From Woeseia sp. (lineage in GTDB: Bacteria; Pseudomonadota; Gammaproteobacteria; Steroidobacterales; Woeseiaceae): DNA of 64,000 bases. The notes under the pieces are model-generated. The model had not been told where the DNA came from. It ran no database searches and saw only the letters and a program-made list of their open reading frames with translations. Position 1 is the stretch's first letter. Each line of letters opens with the position of its first letter. The stretch spans positions 62,001 through 126,000 of the forward strand of contig JAJFKW010000006.1 in the NCBI GenBank assembly GCA_021773015.1, written 5' to 3'. A program made the translations under genes and the position numbers. Positions 9,567 to 18,740 of the stretch are shown in pieces.

Positions 9567-9854
9567 ATGCAGGACACAACGAAAGAACTAGACAATGACG
9601 ACGCGGTCGACAACGCCGAAGCCCCAGAAGATTTGGACCCGGTAGAAACGGTTGTCATGGCGAAAACAGATTTCACCGACAACGTTGGCGATGTATCGGT
9701 TGAAATAAACGTTGAAGAGTTGGTTGCCAAGGTCGAATCTGAACATGATGACGACGCGGCACGCAAAAAGGAAATTCGAAGAAAGCTCGAGGATGTGGCA
9801 GAAAACCAAAGTTTTGAAGACACCTACGCAGTCGAATTTGATAAGAAAAAATAG
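9567..9854 (+). CDS. Small acidic protein of unknown function
   Basis: Predicted 95-residue soluble protein with an Asp/Glu-rich N-terminal half and a mixed-charge helical C-terminal part (ARKKEIRRKLEDVAENQSFE). The ribosome binding site AGAGGAAG sits about 9 bases before the ATG, a strong point for a real gene. The C-terminal helix loosely recalls the small PA3496-type proteins of Pseudomonas, but that is only an impression. No membrane segment or cysteine is present. The next gene begins 26 bases downstream. Confidence 0.6.
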   Translation: MQDTTKELDNDDAVDNAEAPEDLDPVETVVMAKTDFTDNVGDVSVEINVEELVAKVESEHDDDAARKKEIRRKLEDVAENQSFEDTYAVEFDKKK

Positions 9855-9880
9855 TAGCGCCAATCAACCTGGCTGCTGCC

Positions 9881-11065
9881 TTGAGAATTGTTTTCGCACC
9901 GCGCTCTAAGCGTTTTGTTTCGATTGCCGGTGCCCTTATCGGCGCGGCCGTTCTTATCCTGATTTTCTATCCGCCACCTACTGGCAAGCAGGTTGGCGAC
10001 CCGCCTACCCAACCAGCTGAAGTTGAAACGAATTCCGGCGAATCCGCCGGATCCGCGCCAATAGCCGAATTTGCGTTAGACGCGGTGCAGGTCTTCACAG
10101 TCAAGGATCTTTGCGCCTACGGAGAACATAAGCAACATTTTGATTCAGAGGGTGCGTCTGATGAAAATTTGGACGAGGAGATTAAAAAGTTTGTTGCAAA
10201 TATGGAAGATACAAGAGACACATTCGCGGAGATCGAAAACGCGGAGTTTGTCCTAGCAGCTGCACTACTAGACAAAAATGGCGAGCGACGATTCGACTTG
10301 TTCGGAGATGCGATTGCGATGAATCCGAGTAATCCATTTGTACTCTGGCATGCTGTAGCAACATGCAGCAACAAGCCGATTCAGTGCCCGTATGACGAGT
10401 GGTTACAGTCATTGATTGAATTTGACGGCCAAAATAGCGAGGTATGGGTACTGGCCGCAATCCGTCTGCGAGATAACGGCGATGCGGCGGGCGCTTTGAG
10501 GGCAATGCAACAAGCGGGCGTCGTGACTGACAGTCGTGTTTATTGGCCAGAAACAGTAGAACTATTTGAGCGATCATTGGCGGCAACCAGCGAACTTAAC
10601 CACTACGAACGCGTGACATGGGCATTCGGACTTTCAGCGATGTCTGGACCAATTTATCGAGGTTATGTCGATATGTGTCGGGACGAATCTGTATATGACC
10701 GGCAATGGGCAAATGCCTGTCTAAGTTATGGCGTACATGCAGAACAATATGCGAAAGACATGCTCGCGCAGAGCATCGCACTGTCGATGCAAAAAATCGC
10801 ACTTGAAAACCTAGACGACGAAAAGCGGCTAGCGGCTGTCATCGCCAAGCAAGAGGATTTTCGTTCCCGAGGCATGTTTCGCGCAACCCCCAGTGCGCTG
10901 CAGCAAACTATGCTGCGCGAATTCATCGTGGCATCAAATCCACACATCTACGAAGGTTTCCTGACTGAGTTTAAGCGATCTGGCGAATACAGCGCATTTG
11001 AGTATTCCACTCGCGAAACTCAGGCGTGGATCGAAGCGCACGAACACCTGCCCTGCATTCCTTAA
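9881..11065 (+). CDS. Membrane-anchored protein of unknown function, TPR-like helical repeats
   Basis: Predicted 394 residues starting at a TTG with no obvious ribosome binding site. One N-terminal membrane segment (about residues 13-30) leads into a Pro/Glu-rich linker and a large helical domain that would be periplasmic. Alanine-rich repeats (GDAAGALRAMQQAG, then QWANACLSYGVHAEQYAKD) resemble TPR/SEL1-like helices. Scattered cysteines (DLCAYGE, ATCSNKPIQC, DMCRDES, NACLSYG, LPCIP) suggest disulfides. The same layout recurs in the disrupted gene at 38272-39206, so this is a small family in this genome. I do not recognise a function. Confidence 0.65.
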   Translation: MRIVFAPRSKRFVSIAGALIGAAVLILIFYPPPTGKQVGDPPTQPAEVETNSGESAGSAPIAEFALDAVQVFTVKDLCAYGEHKQHFDSEGASDENLDEEIKKFVANMEDTRDTFAEIENAEFVLAAALLDKNGERRFDLFGDAIAMNPSNPFVLWHAVATCSNKPIQCPYDEWLQSLIEFDGQNSEVWVLAAIRLRDNGDAAGALRAMQQAGVVTDSRVYWPETVELFERSLAATSELNHYERVTWAFGLSAMSGPIYRGYVDMCRDESVYDRQWANACLSYGVHAEQYAKDMLAQSIALSMQKIALENLDDEKRLAAVIAKQEDFRSRGMFRATPSALQQTMLREFIVASNPHIYEGFLTEFKRSGEYSAFEYSTRETQAWIEAHEHLPCIP

Positions 11066-11235
11066 CGGTGATAGTCGATACTCAATCAGACAGTCACTGT
11101 CAGACATATTCGAGGTCGAACGACCGCTTTACCGCTCAATACCGAACTTCAGCTAATATTATCCAGAAGGCCTGCTAATGACCTAAAGTAGCCGGTCGCT
11201 GAATCACCAAAAGCAAGAACCAACTCTTCTTTGAT

Positions 11236-11736
11236 GTGCGAGGAAACAGCCCATTGTTCATACTGGCAAGCGAACGCGACGACGACGTAGCGGCGTCATT
11301 TGAACGGTATCGAAAGTACCTCATGTCGGTCGGTGATCGTTTCCCGCCAAACGCTTTTGACCTAGCCAATTCAGATTGGTGGTTCAATTTTGAGAATCAC
11401 AACTGCCCCCACGATGCGTGGTTGGAACAGGCTACGATTCATGAACCAAGTAGCGGTGATCGGCACGAGAGTAGGCGCACCGAGTTGCAGCTTACGCTTC
11501 TGGGCGCATACCACGACGTTCGGATATGTATTTCCTACAAAGGTGTCAGTGGTCTGAACATAGATGCACCGGGATTGGCAGAGGGTCACGGCGACTGGCG
11601 TTACGACGAGTTTCGCGTGTCTGATCAAGGGCTACTAATTCACGAAATAGAGTGGGCTAGATACGATAGGGAAACTAGGTGGGTTGTAACTGCCGAAGAT
11701 ATCGAATTTCGTACAGAATCAATCGAGGGCGAATAA
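11236..11736 (+). CDS. Hypothetical protein, start uncertain
   Basis: Open frame of 166 residues from GTG 11236. The reading frame is open further up to a TGA at 11197 but holds no ATG, and no ribosome binding site is visible before the GTG. The N-terminus may therefore be degraded or use a rare start. The C-terminal half looks structured: LLGAYHDVRICISYKGVSG, GHGDWRYDEFRVSDQGLLIHEIEW, with many aromatic and acidic residues and no membrane segment. I do not recognise the family with certainty. It lies alone among repeat-like stem-loops. Confidence 0.5.
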   Translation: MRGNSPLFILASERDDDVAASFERYRKYLMSVGDRFPPNAFDLANSDWWFNFENHNCPHDAWLEQATIHEPSSGDRHESRRTELQLTLLGAYHDVRICISYKGVSGLNIDAPGLAEGHGDWRYDEFRVSDQGLLIHEIEWARYDRETRWVVTAEDIEFRTESIEGE

Positions 11737-11744
11737 CCGGGCAG

Positions 11745-11758
11745 CTGCTTCTGGCCGT
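11745..11758 (+). repeat. Copy of a dispersed stem-loop repeat
   Basis: CTGCTTCTGGCCGT occurs here and again at 12296-12309. Here it continues into AAGC, allowing a small GCTT/AAGC stem. It sits just after the stop of the gene at 11236. Confidence 0.45.
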
Positions 11759-11959
11759 AAGCCAAACTTCGTATACCTGATACCCTTGTGATCTGAACGG
11801 CCACATTCGGAAACAGCGGTCGCCGACCTTGTAAGGCAAAAATCAATCTGTTTCTGTTGGCGTTACACAGACGCGATCAGCGCGTCTGACTATGCGAGGC
11901 AGTTTCCGTGTCCGTCCGGTTTTCACCGGGAAGCAGCTGTTGGGGTAATATTGGATAAA

Positions 11960-11976
11960 GGGTCAGCTGATGACCC
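11960..11976 (+). repeat. Stem-loop GGGTCA/TGACCC in repeat region
   Basis: Six-base perfect stem around GCTGA. It is followed by CATAGCGGCCGCTCG, resembling the neighbouring stem-loop repeats. The ATG at 11970 falls in this loop, which argues against that ATG being the start of the downstream small gene. Confidence 0.45.
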
Positions 11977-12017
11977 ATAGCGGCCGCTCGCTGGTTTGCT
12001 GGAAAAGGCGCCTTGAT

Positions 12018-12278
12018 TTGGATATACCACTATACCTTTGGGCGATACTTGCCTATTCGATAGTCGGCAATGTCGTAGCCTACGTGCTTATGAATCGGCG
12101 AGACATCCCGATGAAGTTCGTGTGGTCTGGCACACCGGGCTATTTAATTAAGGTCTGTCGCAATAGCGATATTGAGCCTGGTGCCACCGCCAGATTTCTA
12201 GCACTGACTTCAAGCCTCGCATTTCTAGTTGGATTTCCGGCGATTGTAGTTATGTCGAGCTTGGTTCCCAAAACTTGA
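12018..12278 (+). CDS. Small putative membrane protein
   Basis: Predicted 86 residues from TTG 12018, which has GGAAAAGG about 10 bases upstream. The alternative ATG at 11970 lies in a stem-loop repeat and would add an unlikely basic tail. Two hydrophobic segments (PLYLWAILAYSIVGNVVAYVLM and LALTSSLAFLVGFPAIVVM) flank a cytoplasmic or periplasmic loop with GTPGYLIKVCRNS. Function unknown. The coding call rests on the balanced two-helix pattern and the ribosome binding site. Confidence 0.45.
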   Translation: MDIPLYLWAILAYSIVGNVVAYVLMNRRDIPMKFVWSGTPGYLIKVCRNSDIEPGATARFLALTSSLAFLVGFPAIVVMSSLVPKT

Positions 12279-12291
12279 TGGTCACGCACGA

Positions 12292-12319
12292 CCGTCTGCT
12301 TCTGGCCGTTTGCGGACGG
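12292..12319 (+). repeat. Stem-loop repeat downstream of the small membrane gene
   Basis: CCGTCTGC (12292-12299) pairs with GCGGACGG (12312-12319) with one G-U. The loop holds the CTGCTTCTGGCCGT core shared with 11745-11758. No T-run follows, so this is more like an intergenic palindromic repeat than a terminator. The remainder of 12320-12469 shows nothing clear. Confidence 0.45.
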
Positions 12320-12469
12320 TCACCACTTCCCTAGAGCAGACACTGGAACGTCCGCTTTCGGGGAAACCCGCCGTTCGAATTAGATCAACTCTGACACTGT
12401 CTGTTCGATCGGGTCTGAGTTATTACACTTTGCCGGTAAGTGTCGATATCTTTTTTCTAATCCGTAGAG

Positions 12470-15400
12470 TTACCGGAAGTTTCGCTGGCGTACCTGTAGT
12501 TCTCCCAACAACGCGCTGTGATCATGTAATTTCCTGGCGATCACGTGTATCACTTTTCCTTCAATCTGCAATTCACCATCGATACCCATCAAACGTGCAC
12601 TCAATAATGCATCGCGTTGTTCATCGGCGATCTTTTTCCACACGATAAGATTGATGTAGCCCGTTTCATCTTCTAATGTCACGAAAGTAACGCCACTGGC
12701 TGTGCCAGGTCGTTGTTTAGTAATCACCAGACCCGCCACTCGGACATGCCGGCCGGTCGTTAACCCTCTTAAATCGCTAGCCGTGACATAGGCATATTCA
12801 TTCAAGTATTCACGTAATAATTCGATGGGATGCCGTTCCAGCGTTAGACCGATACTTTTGTAATCGGCAACAATATCTTGTCCTTCCGTTGGACGTTTCA
12901 ACATTGGAATTGCTTCAAACTGATCCAGTGATGACAGCAAGGGTGTCGGTTGTTCCGTTCCAGCAACAGTCCATCGTGCTTTGTGCCGGTGTCCAGCAAT
13001 ACCCTTCAATGCGCCAGCCGCAGCCAATGCACTCAATTCTTGCCGGTTCAAGCGGCAGCGTTCCAGCAGTTGCTGAATGCTGCCATACCCCTCAGCGGGA
13101 CGCTGTTCAGTAATTACGCCAGCAGCTTTTTCGGATAATCCCTTAATCTGTCGCAACCCCAGTCGTAATACTGGATTATCACCTTCGCCACGCTCCAAAC
13201 TGTTGTCCCAATCGCTACGATTCACATCGACTGCCCGTACTAAGCCCCCATGCCGTCGTAGATCCTGTGTTAACTGTGATGCTGAATAAAAACCCATCGG
13301 CTGACTATTCAATAACGCACAAGTAAATGCTGCAGGGGTATGACATTTAAGCCAACATGACACATAGACCAATAACGCGAAACTCGCCGAATGGGATTCG
13401 GGAAATCCATATTCGCCAAACCCAAGAATTTGTTGAAAGATCCTGCATGCAAAATCTTCTTCATAACCACGGGCCCGCATACCAAGAATCAGCTTTTCTT
13501 CAAATGGATCAAGGCCACCGCGCCTTTTCCATGCGGCCATTGCCCGCCGCAATTGATCCGCTTCACCAGCAGTAAAACCTGCGGCTACAATAGCAAGCTG
13601 CATGACCTGTTCCTGGAAAATCGGTACGCCTAAAGTGCGCTGCAATACTTCTTTAACTTCGTCACTCGGATAGTCAACCTCCTCCTCGCCATTACGACGC
13701 CGCAAATACGGATGCACCATGTCACCTTGAATCGGTCCTGGTCTGACAATCGCCACCTCAATCACTAAATCGTAATAACAACGCGGTCTTAAACGCGGCA
13801 ACATTGCCATCTGCGCGCGCGACTCGATCTGAAACACACCTATAGTGTCACCCTCACAAATCATGTCGTAAACAACCGGATCTTCTGCAGGAACGTTTGC
13901 TAACGTATATTCGCGGCCATCAAATGCCTTAATCAAATCAAAACTTCGGCGGATAGCTGTTAGCATCCCTAAACCAAGAACATCGACCTTAAGCAAACCC
14001 AAATCTTCTAGATCGTCTTTTTCCCACTGAATAACTGTGCGATCCACCATCGTTGCATTTTCGATTGGCACTAATTCCGACAGCGGGCCGTTGGAAATTA
14101 CAAATCCACCCACGTGTTGTGAGAGATGGCGCGGAAATCCCATCAGTTCGCCGACCAAATATAACAAACGGCGAATCACCGGACTCTTCGGGTCGAGGCC
14201 CGCCTCAATGACACGGCTATCATCGACTTGTTTGCCATCCCACCATTGCATCGAGCGCGCCAACTTATCGACCTGTAGGCCACTCAAGCCTAATGCTTTG
14301 CCCACATCGCGTAGCGCACTGCGTGGCCGATAGGTAATAACCGTAGCCGCTAGTGCAGCTCGTTCCCTGCCATACTTTTCATAAATGTATTGAATAACCT
14401 CTTCGCGCCGTTCATGCTCGAAATCGACATCGATGTCCGGTGGCTCGTTGCGTTCCTTGGAAATAAAACGCTCAACCAATGTAGACATTCTTCCTGGGTC
14501 AACTTCAGTAATTCCCAAGCAAAAACAAACCGCTGAATTCGCTGCAGACCCCCTGCCCTGGCATAAAATCTGCTGACTCCGTGCAAACGCAACGATGTCA
14601 TGAACAGTCAGAAAGTAGTGCTCGTATTCAAGTTCATGAATCAGATCAAGTTCGTGATTGACCAAAGTAAGCACTTTTTCAGGCACGCCGTTTGGCCAAC
14701 GGAGACGCATACCTACCTCACTTAAATGACGCAGATGAGCCGCTGGTGTTTCCCCTGCTGGCACTAACTCATCAGGGTATTCGTAACGCAATTCATCCAG
14801 TGAAAAATCTATCAATGCGGCTATCGCAACGGACTGTTGTAACAATTTCTCACCATATACACGGCGTAATATCGATAATGGGCGCAAGTAACGCTCGCCA
14901 TTCGAATACAAAGAGAAACCTGCTCTATCCAGAGTAACGCCTTCGCGAATGGCCGTAACTGTGTCTTGAATCGCACGCCGATGCCGGCCGTGCATATGCA
15001 CATCGCCACAAGCAACTAATGGCAAATTTAATGTATCGCTCAATACATGTAATCGTTCTAGACGCTGCTTTTGCAAGCCGTCAGCAAGCAGCTCAACAGC
15101 GATCCACAAACGGTCTTGAAAGGCATCTAAGATCCAAGCATCTGCGGGCATTAGGGTAAGTTGTCGCCCGGGGACCCATAGCAGCAAACAATTCGTCATA
15201 CCCTCCGAAAAATCATCTGCCGTTACTTTGTACCGACCTTTCTCGGCAGCCCGCCGGCCACGAGTAATTAATCGACAAAGGTTGCTATAACCGGCATGGT
15301 TTTGCGCCAACACGACAAGCTTTAAACCACTCTCCAGCCGAAACTCAGCACCAATAATAAGCTTCTTAAGGCCGTATTTTTTCGCTGCACTATGCGCTCT

Positions 15401-15565
15401 TACGACGCCAGAAACGGAACACTCATCGCTAATTGTCAGGGCTTCGTAACCAAGCTTCGCTGCTGTTTCCACCAGCTCTTCCGGGTGAGATGCCCCTCTA
15501 AGGAAAGTAAAATTACTTAACGCGTGGAGTTCAGCGTACTGGGACACGTCAACCGAAAATGCCAT
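12470..15565 (-). CDS. dnaE2: Error-prone DNA polymerase DnaE2 (ImuC)
   Basis: C-family polymerase of the ImuA-ImuB-DnaE2 mutasome, which performs damage-induced translesion synthesis. The N-terminal PHP domain (YAELHALSNFTFLRGASHPEEL) is followed by the polymerase core with catalytic Asp residues in NEPPDIDVDFEHERREEVI and LLKVDVLGLGML, a tandem helix-hairpin-helix region and a C-terminal OB fold (VRVAGLVITKQRPGTASGVTFVTLEDETG). It has 1031 residues, typical of DnaE2 and shorter than replicative DnaE. Its start overlaps the imuB end by 17 bases, so translation is probably coupled. Confidence 0.96.
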   Translation of the reverse strand: MAFSVDVSQYAELHALSNFTFLRGASHPEELVETAAKLGYEALTISDECSVSGVVRAHSAAKKYGLKKLIIGAEFRLESGLKLVVLAQNHAGYSNLCRLITRGRRAAEKGRYKVTADDFSEGMTNCLLLWVPGRQLTLMPADAWILDAFQDRLWIAVELLADGLQKQRLERLHVLSDTLNLPLVACGDVHMHGRHRRAIQDTVTAIREGVTLDRAGFSLYSNGERYLRPLSILRRVYGEKLLQQSVAIAALIDFSLDELRYEYPDELVPAGETPAAHLRHLSEVGMRLRWPNGVPEKVLTLVNHELDLIHELEYEHYFLTVHDIVAFARSQQILCQGRGSAANSAVCFCLGITEVDPGRMSTLVERFISKERNEPPDIDVDFEHERREEVIQYIYEKYGRERAALAATVITYRPRSALRDVGKALGLSGLQVDKLARSMQWWDGKQVDDSRVIEAGLDPKSPVIRRLLYLVGELMGFPRHLSQHVGGFVISNGPLSELVPIENATMVDRTVIQWEKDDLEDLGLLKVDVLGLGMLTAIRRSFDLIKAFDGREYTLANVPAEDPVVYDMICEGDTIGVFQIESRAQMAMLPRLRPRCYYDLVIEVAIVRPGPIQGDMVHPYLRRRNGEEEVDYPSDEVKEVLQRTLGVPIFQEQVMQLAIVAAGFTAGEADQLRRAMAAWKRRGGLDPFEEKLILGMRARGYEEDFACRIFQQILGFGEYGFPESHSASFALLVYVSCWLKCHTPAAFTCALLNSQPMGFYSASQLTQDLRRHGGLVRAVDVNRSDWDNSLERGEGDNPVLRLGLRQIKGLSEKAAGVITEQRPAEGYGSIQQLLERCRLNRQELSALAAAGALKGIAGHRHKARWTVAGTEQPTPLLSSLDQFEAIPMLKRPTEGQDIVADYKSIGLTLERHPIELLREYLNEYAYVTASDLRGLTTGRHVRVAGLVITKQRPGTASGVTFVTLEDETGYINLIVWKKIADEQRDALLSARLMGIDGELQIEGKVIHVIARKLHDHSALLGELQVRQRNFR

Positions 15566-17135
15566 GCAAATACCAACCCTTTTGCCGATTGCGATTTTTA
15601 TATATCCACAAGCGAATACCTTTAGGGTTTACTGCAACAAAATAGTCCCGCGCGATACCGGCTTTGTCCCACCAACCCGTTTCCAGGCGTTCAGGCCCTT
15701 CTGTTAACGTTAATACCCCTTGATACAGAGGTTTCTCTTCGCGCACTGCAAGAGGCTCTGGTTGCCGCAACATCCACAGTGGCCTTGCAGGAAGTGATGT
15801 CTCATAGGTTGCAGTGTTTTGCAGACATTCGTTTGCATTATGCAATAGGTATTGAGATTGCCACGCATGATCAGGGCGGTGTTCAGCAACAGTTGTTACT
15901 CCATGTACCGACTCGCTACCTATACGGGCACTAAGACGTTCCAGCAAATGTTCGATGGATATCGCATGTTGCTGTTTAGTTTGTTTACTGAATGGCAAAC
16001 GACCGCTCGTAGCAACTAAAGGCTGCCCACCTCCTGTGCGCAGTCGAATAGATATTACTGGTGCCGCAAGCTGTACTTTTTCAAAATGAATGCTTAACAA
16101 CTCAAACCAGCGCTCCGCACGTCTATCTGCCTGCATACAACCCAATGGCAAATGCATTGCTGGATGTTGTAGATAAAAAAAACTAAAAACAATACGTTGC
16201 ACCGCTAATTGCCGCTGTAGTAAAAACTGCTCTAGATCCTGCAATAAACACATACAAACATTGAGAATTAGCTGGCTATCGCTAAGCTCTTCGTTTAACT
16301 CATAGTCCCGCGAAAAAACCTCAGGCGAGCGAAAACCCACTCGTGGATCTGGCAGACGTCCTAGCGCACGATCGAATTGCAATAAGAAGTGAGCGCCAAA
16401 ACGCTTTACAAAACCTTGGCGCGGTAGACGCAAGCAATCACCAATGCTGGTAATGCCCATACCTTGCAATGATTCATAAATCGATATCGGGCAAGCTAAA
16501 CAGCGCAGCGGTAATCCGCTTAAAACACCGACGAGGTTCGCCGCACTCCGAACACAAGCGCGCCGCCCGATTCGGGCTAACCATGTTGCTGCCAGTGGTG
16601 TTGGCGCAATCGCAAGAGATGCTGTAAAGCCTTGTTGCGTAAGTTCGATAGATATTCTTTGCCGCAATGCCAACAATCCACCAAACAATCGGACACTGCC
16701 TGCTAACTCGAGCAACAGAGTGGTCGCTGCCTCAATACTAACAAAGGAAGTAAACTGCTCCGCCCAGGCAGCAAGGTTCAACAAAGCCTGCCTTTCACAA
16801 CCCAAATCACGTGGTTCGAGCTCGAGTGTCGGTAACAGCGCCAATGCTGCATTAACAGAAAAGCCAGGAACGATGCCTGCCGCCATCGCTAAGCTATTTG
16901 CCATCAGTACTTTTCGAATACCTTCCTGTTCTTCGAAGATCGCCCATGCCTTATCGTCGGTAGCCTGGCTGATGGCTTCTAACGGCAATGCTGGCAGATG
17001 AATACAAAGCCATAAACACTCAACAGCTACGGCTGTTTTTGCTTCTGGTAATTCAAGCGCTAAAGATTGCTGTGTTGCAGAGGGAGTGGTACTGCTTCGC
17101 CGCACAATTGTGGGCGATTTATTAGCGGAAGGCAT
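15549..17135 (-). CDS. imuB: Mutasome protein ImuB (Y-family polymerase-like)
   Basis: Inactive Y-family polymerase homologue that bridges the beta clamp, ImuA and DnaE2. The family opening LWLCIHLPALPLEAI begins only near residue 41, so there is an N-terminal extension, which contains QQSLALEL. The usual catalytic DxD of Y-family enzymes is absent from this opening, as expected for ImuB. A GRLPFSK segment in the C-terminal third lies where family members carry a clamp-binding motif. The predicted length is 528 residues. imuA ends 3 bases upstream. Confidence 0.93.
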   Translation of the reverse strand: MPSANKSPTIVRRSSTTPSATQQSLALELPEAKTAVAVECLWLCIHLPALPLEAISQATDDKAWAIFEEQEGIRKVLMANSLAMAAGIVPGFSVNAALALLPTLELEPRDLGCERQALLNLAAWAEQFTSFVSIEAATTLLLELAGSVRLFGGLLALRQRISIELTQQGFTASLAIAPTPLAATWLARIGRRACVRSAANLVGVLSGLPLRCLACPISIYESLQGMGITSIGDCLRLPRQGFVKRFGAHFLLQFDRALGRLPDPRVGFRSPEVFSRDYELNEELSDSQLILNVCMCLLQDLEQFLLQRQLAVQRIVFSFFYLQHPAMHLPLGCMQADRRAERWFELLSIHFEKVQLAAPVISIRLRTGGGQPLVATSGRLPFSKQTKQQHAISIEHLLERLSARIGSESVHGVTTVAEHRPDHAWQSQYLLHNANECLQNTATYETSLPARPLWMLRQPEPLAVREEKPLYQGVLTLTEGPERLETGWWDKAGIARDYFVAVNPKGIRLWIYKNRNRQKGWYLHGIFG

Positions 17136-17138
17136 GAA

Positions 17139-17813
17139 CTAGCTTCCTGCGTAATCATGTATAACAACAGGCCTTCCACCCCGGCTTTTCAAAATACCAA
17201 GATCAGTACCCTGATTGCCTGTTGTTATTTTTATGCGTAACGCGGCAGCAGATGGTTGTGATAACGCCCGCAGAGAACGAAAAGCAATGGCCCAACTTTG
17301 GCCTTTTTCAGCCGCCAACTGTAATCGGCGGCTCGCTGCATCATCCAAAATTTCTGGCCATAAAAGAACCGCAGCACAATTACCCGATGACAGTGCCTGC
17401 TCTGCAGCCCACAGTGTTTCACCGGCTTCCTTCGGCCGTACAATGAGGACATGTGAAAGGTTAATGCCCCATTGCAGCAAGGCAGGCGGATAGGGTTCGA
17501 AAGGCGGCGCTATCCAAGCAATCCAACCAGCCTTTGCTGCATCAATAAACTCCCTGTCATTGCTGGCACTACCATTCTCGCGCTCAGCTTGACTTAAACG
17601 CGCCAAAGCCGGCATCAATAGCTTTAGTTCGCCAGTGCCATATTGCTCCAAGAGAATTTCTGTCAGCGCATGTTGCGGCCAGCCGCCACCGGGTAGGTGG
17701 CGGTCTAGCCTGGGGTACCCGCTGGCAATACCTTGCCAAGCGGAAGATTCATGCTGTACTTGCCCTCGCCAGATTCGCGGGTTTTTCAATAATTGATGAA
17801 GTGCCTCATTCAC
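17139..17813 (-). CDS. imuA: Mutasome protein ImuA (RecA-like)
   Basis: RecA/SulA-like protein of the SOS mutasome. The opening LLKNPRIWRGQ, then YPRLDRHLPGGGWPQHALTEIL and WIAPPFEPYPPALLQWGI, match the ImuA family, and 224 residues is normal. A Walker A motif is not evident, consistent with this family being degenerate RecA relatives. It lies 34 bases after lexA and immediately before imuB, so it should be transcribed from the LexA-controlled promoter. Confidence 0.92.
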   Translation of the reverse strand: MNEALHQLLKNPRIWRGQVQHESSAWQGIASGYPRLDRHLPGGGWPQHALTEILLEQYGTGELKLLMPALARLSQAERENGSASNDREFIDAAKAGWIAWIAPPFEPYPPALLQWGINLSHVLIVRPKEAGETLWAAEQALSSGNCAAVLLWPEILDDAASRRLQLAAEKGQSWAIAFRSLRALSQPSAAALRIKITTGNQGTDLGILKSRGGRPVVIHDYAGS

Positions 17814-17847
17814 GGTCTGCTTTCACGGCTAGCCTTTACAAATTCAC

Positions 17848-18465
17848 CTAGTGCAATGGCAAACCATCACGAATAACGCCAACCACAACCCCCTCAATGA
17901 CCATCGTCTGCTCCGTCAGGTCAACCTTAATCGGTTCAAATTCTTCGTTCTCCGGCAACAGCCAAACCATCGAACCATCTTGGCGATAACGCTTAACAGT
18001 CACTTCATCTTCGACTCTCGCTACGACAATTTGCCGACTACGAACCTCTGGTGTGCGATGTACCGCAACAAGATCGCCATCAAGAATGCCCGCATTCTTC
18101 ATACTCATGCCTTGTACTCGTAACAAATAATGTGGTTTCGGATTGAATAACGCCGCATCAATTTTGTAATGCGTCTCAATATGTTCTTCAGCCAAAATAG
18201 GACTGCCCGCAGCAACCCGCCCAACCAGTGGTAACCCGAGTTGATCGCGCAACGAATCCTTCAGTTGAATACCGCGCGATGCGCCTGGCATAAGCTCCAG
18301 CACACCTTTGCGCTGCAACGCGCGCAAATGATCCTCTGCGGCATTTGCCGACTTAAAACCCAGCTCTCTGGCAATCTCGGCACGCGTTGGCGGCATGCCA
18401 AATTCAGCGATAAAGTCCTGAATCATTTGGAGAATTTGAGATTGTCTTGGGGTCAGTTGGGCCAT
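17848..18465 (-). CDS. lexA: SOS response transcriptional repressor LexA
   Basis: Winged-helix repressor of the SOS regulon that self-cleaves when RecA is activated. The start at ATG 18465 ([19 protein letters not shown]) gives 205 residues; the upstream open frame is promoter sequence. The N-terminal helix-turn-helix contains [25 protein letters not shown]. The cleavage Ala-Gly lies in [10 protein letters not shown], the catalytic Ser in GMSMKNAGI and the Lys in VTVKRYR. It heads the lexA-imuA-imuB-dnaE2 operon and represses its own promoter. Confidence 0.97.
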   Translation of the reverse strand: MAQLTPRQSQILQMIQDFIAEFGMPPTRAEIARELGFKSANAAEDHLRALQRKGVLELMPGASRGIQLKDSLRDQLGLPLVGRVAAGSPILAEEHIETHYKIDAALFNPKPHYLLRVQGMSMKNAGILDGDLVAVHRTPEVRSRQIVVARVEDEVTVKRYRQDGSMVWLLPENEEFEPIKVDLTEQTMVIEGVVVGVIRDGLPLH

Positions 18466-18475
18466 GGTATTGAAC

Positions 18476-18491
18476 CTGTATAGATAAACAG
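18476..18491 (-). promoter_or_regulatory. LexA operator (SOS box 1)
   Basis: CTGT-N8-ACAG, a perfect match to the gammaproteobacterial LexA consensus half-sites, starts 10 bases upstream of the lexA ATG. It lies downstream of the predicted transcription start, and its end overlaps the weak lexA ribosome binding site. Confidence 0.85.
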
Positions 18492-18492
18492 T

Positions 18493-18508
18493 ATGTGAAT
18501 ATATACAG
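18493..18508 (-). promoter_or_regulatory. Second LexA-box-like site (SOS box 2)
   Basis: Read on the minus strand, CTGT-ATATATTC-ACAT matches 7 of 8 half-site bases. It is separated by one base from box 1 and covers the -10 hexamer. Two adjacent boxes resemble the double operator of the E. coli lexA promoter. Confidence 0.65.
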
Positions 18509-18528
18509 TAGTTTTTTTTGACCGTCAA
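18500..18528 (-). promoter_or_regulatory. Sigma-70 promoter of lexA-imuA-imuB-dnaE2
   Basis: TTGACG (18528-18523), a 17-base spacer and TATATA (18505-18500) on the minus strand. The predicted start is near 18493, leaving a leader of about 28 bases. The -10 is inside SOS box 2, so LexA binding would block polymerase directly. Confidence 0.75.
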
Positions 18529-18740
18529 CCGATACAAAAACACCGCAAGCATGACGACACGGTAAACATCAATCGGAAGCATGCGAAGCCGGATCTGCAA
18601 AGCATTCGGCTCCGCTTAAGGAAACCCTGGCAGCAGACCATTAAAACCTGCGGCAAGACAGAATATCGCCACAAAAATCGTAACCGCTTCACCGTCTTGT
18701 CGCTGAACTACGACAATGCCCAATAAAATCAACGTTTACA

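Noticed and set aside
11970-12017. ATG start for the small membrane protein
   Set aside because: The ATG falls in a stem-loop repeat; TTG 12018 has a ribosome binding site and gives a sensible membrane N-terminus.
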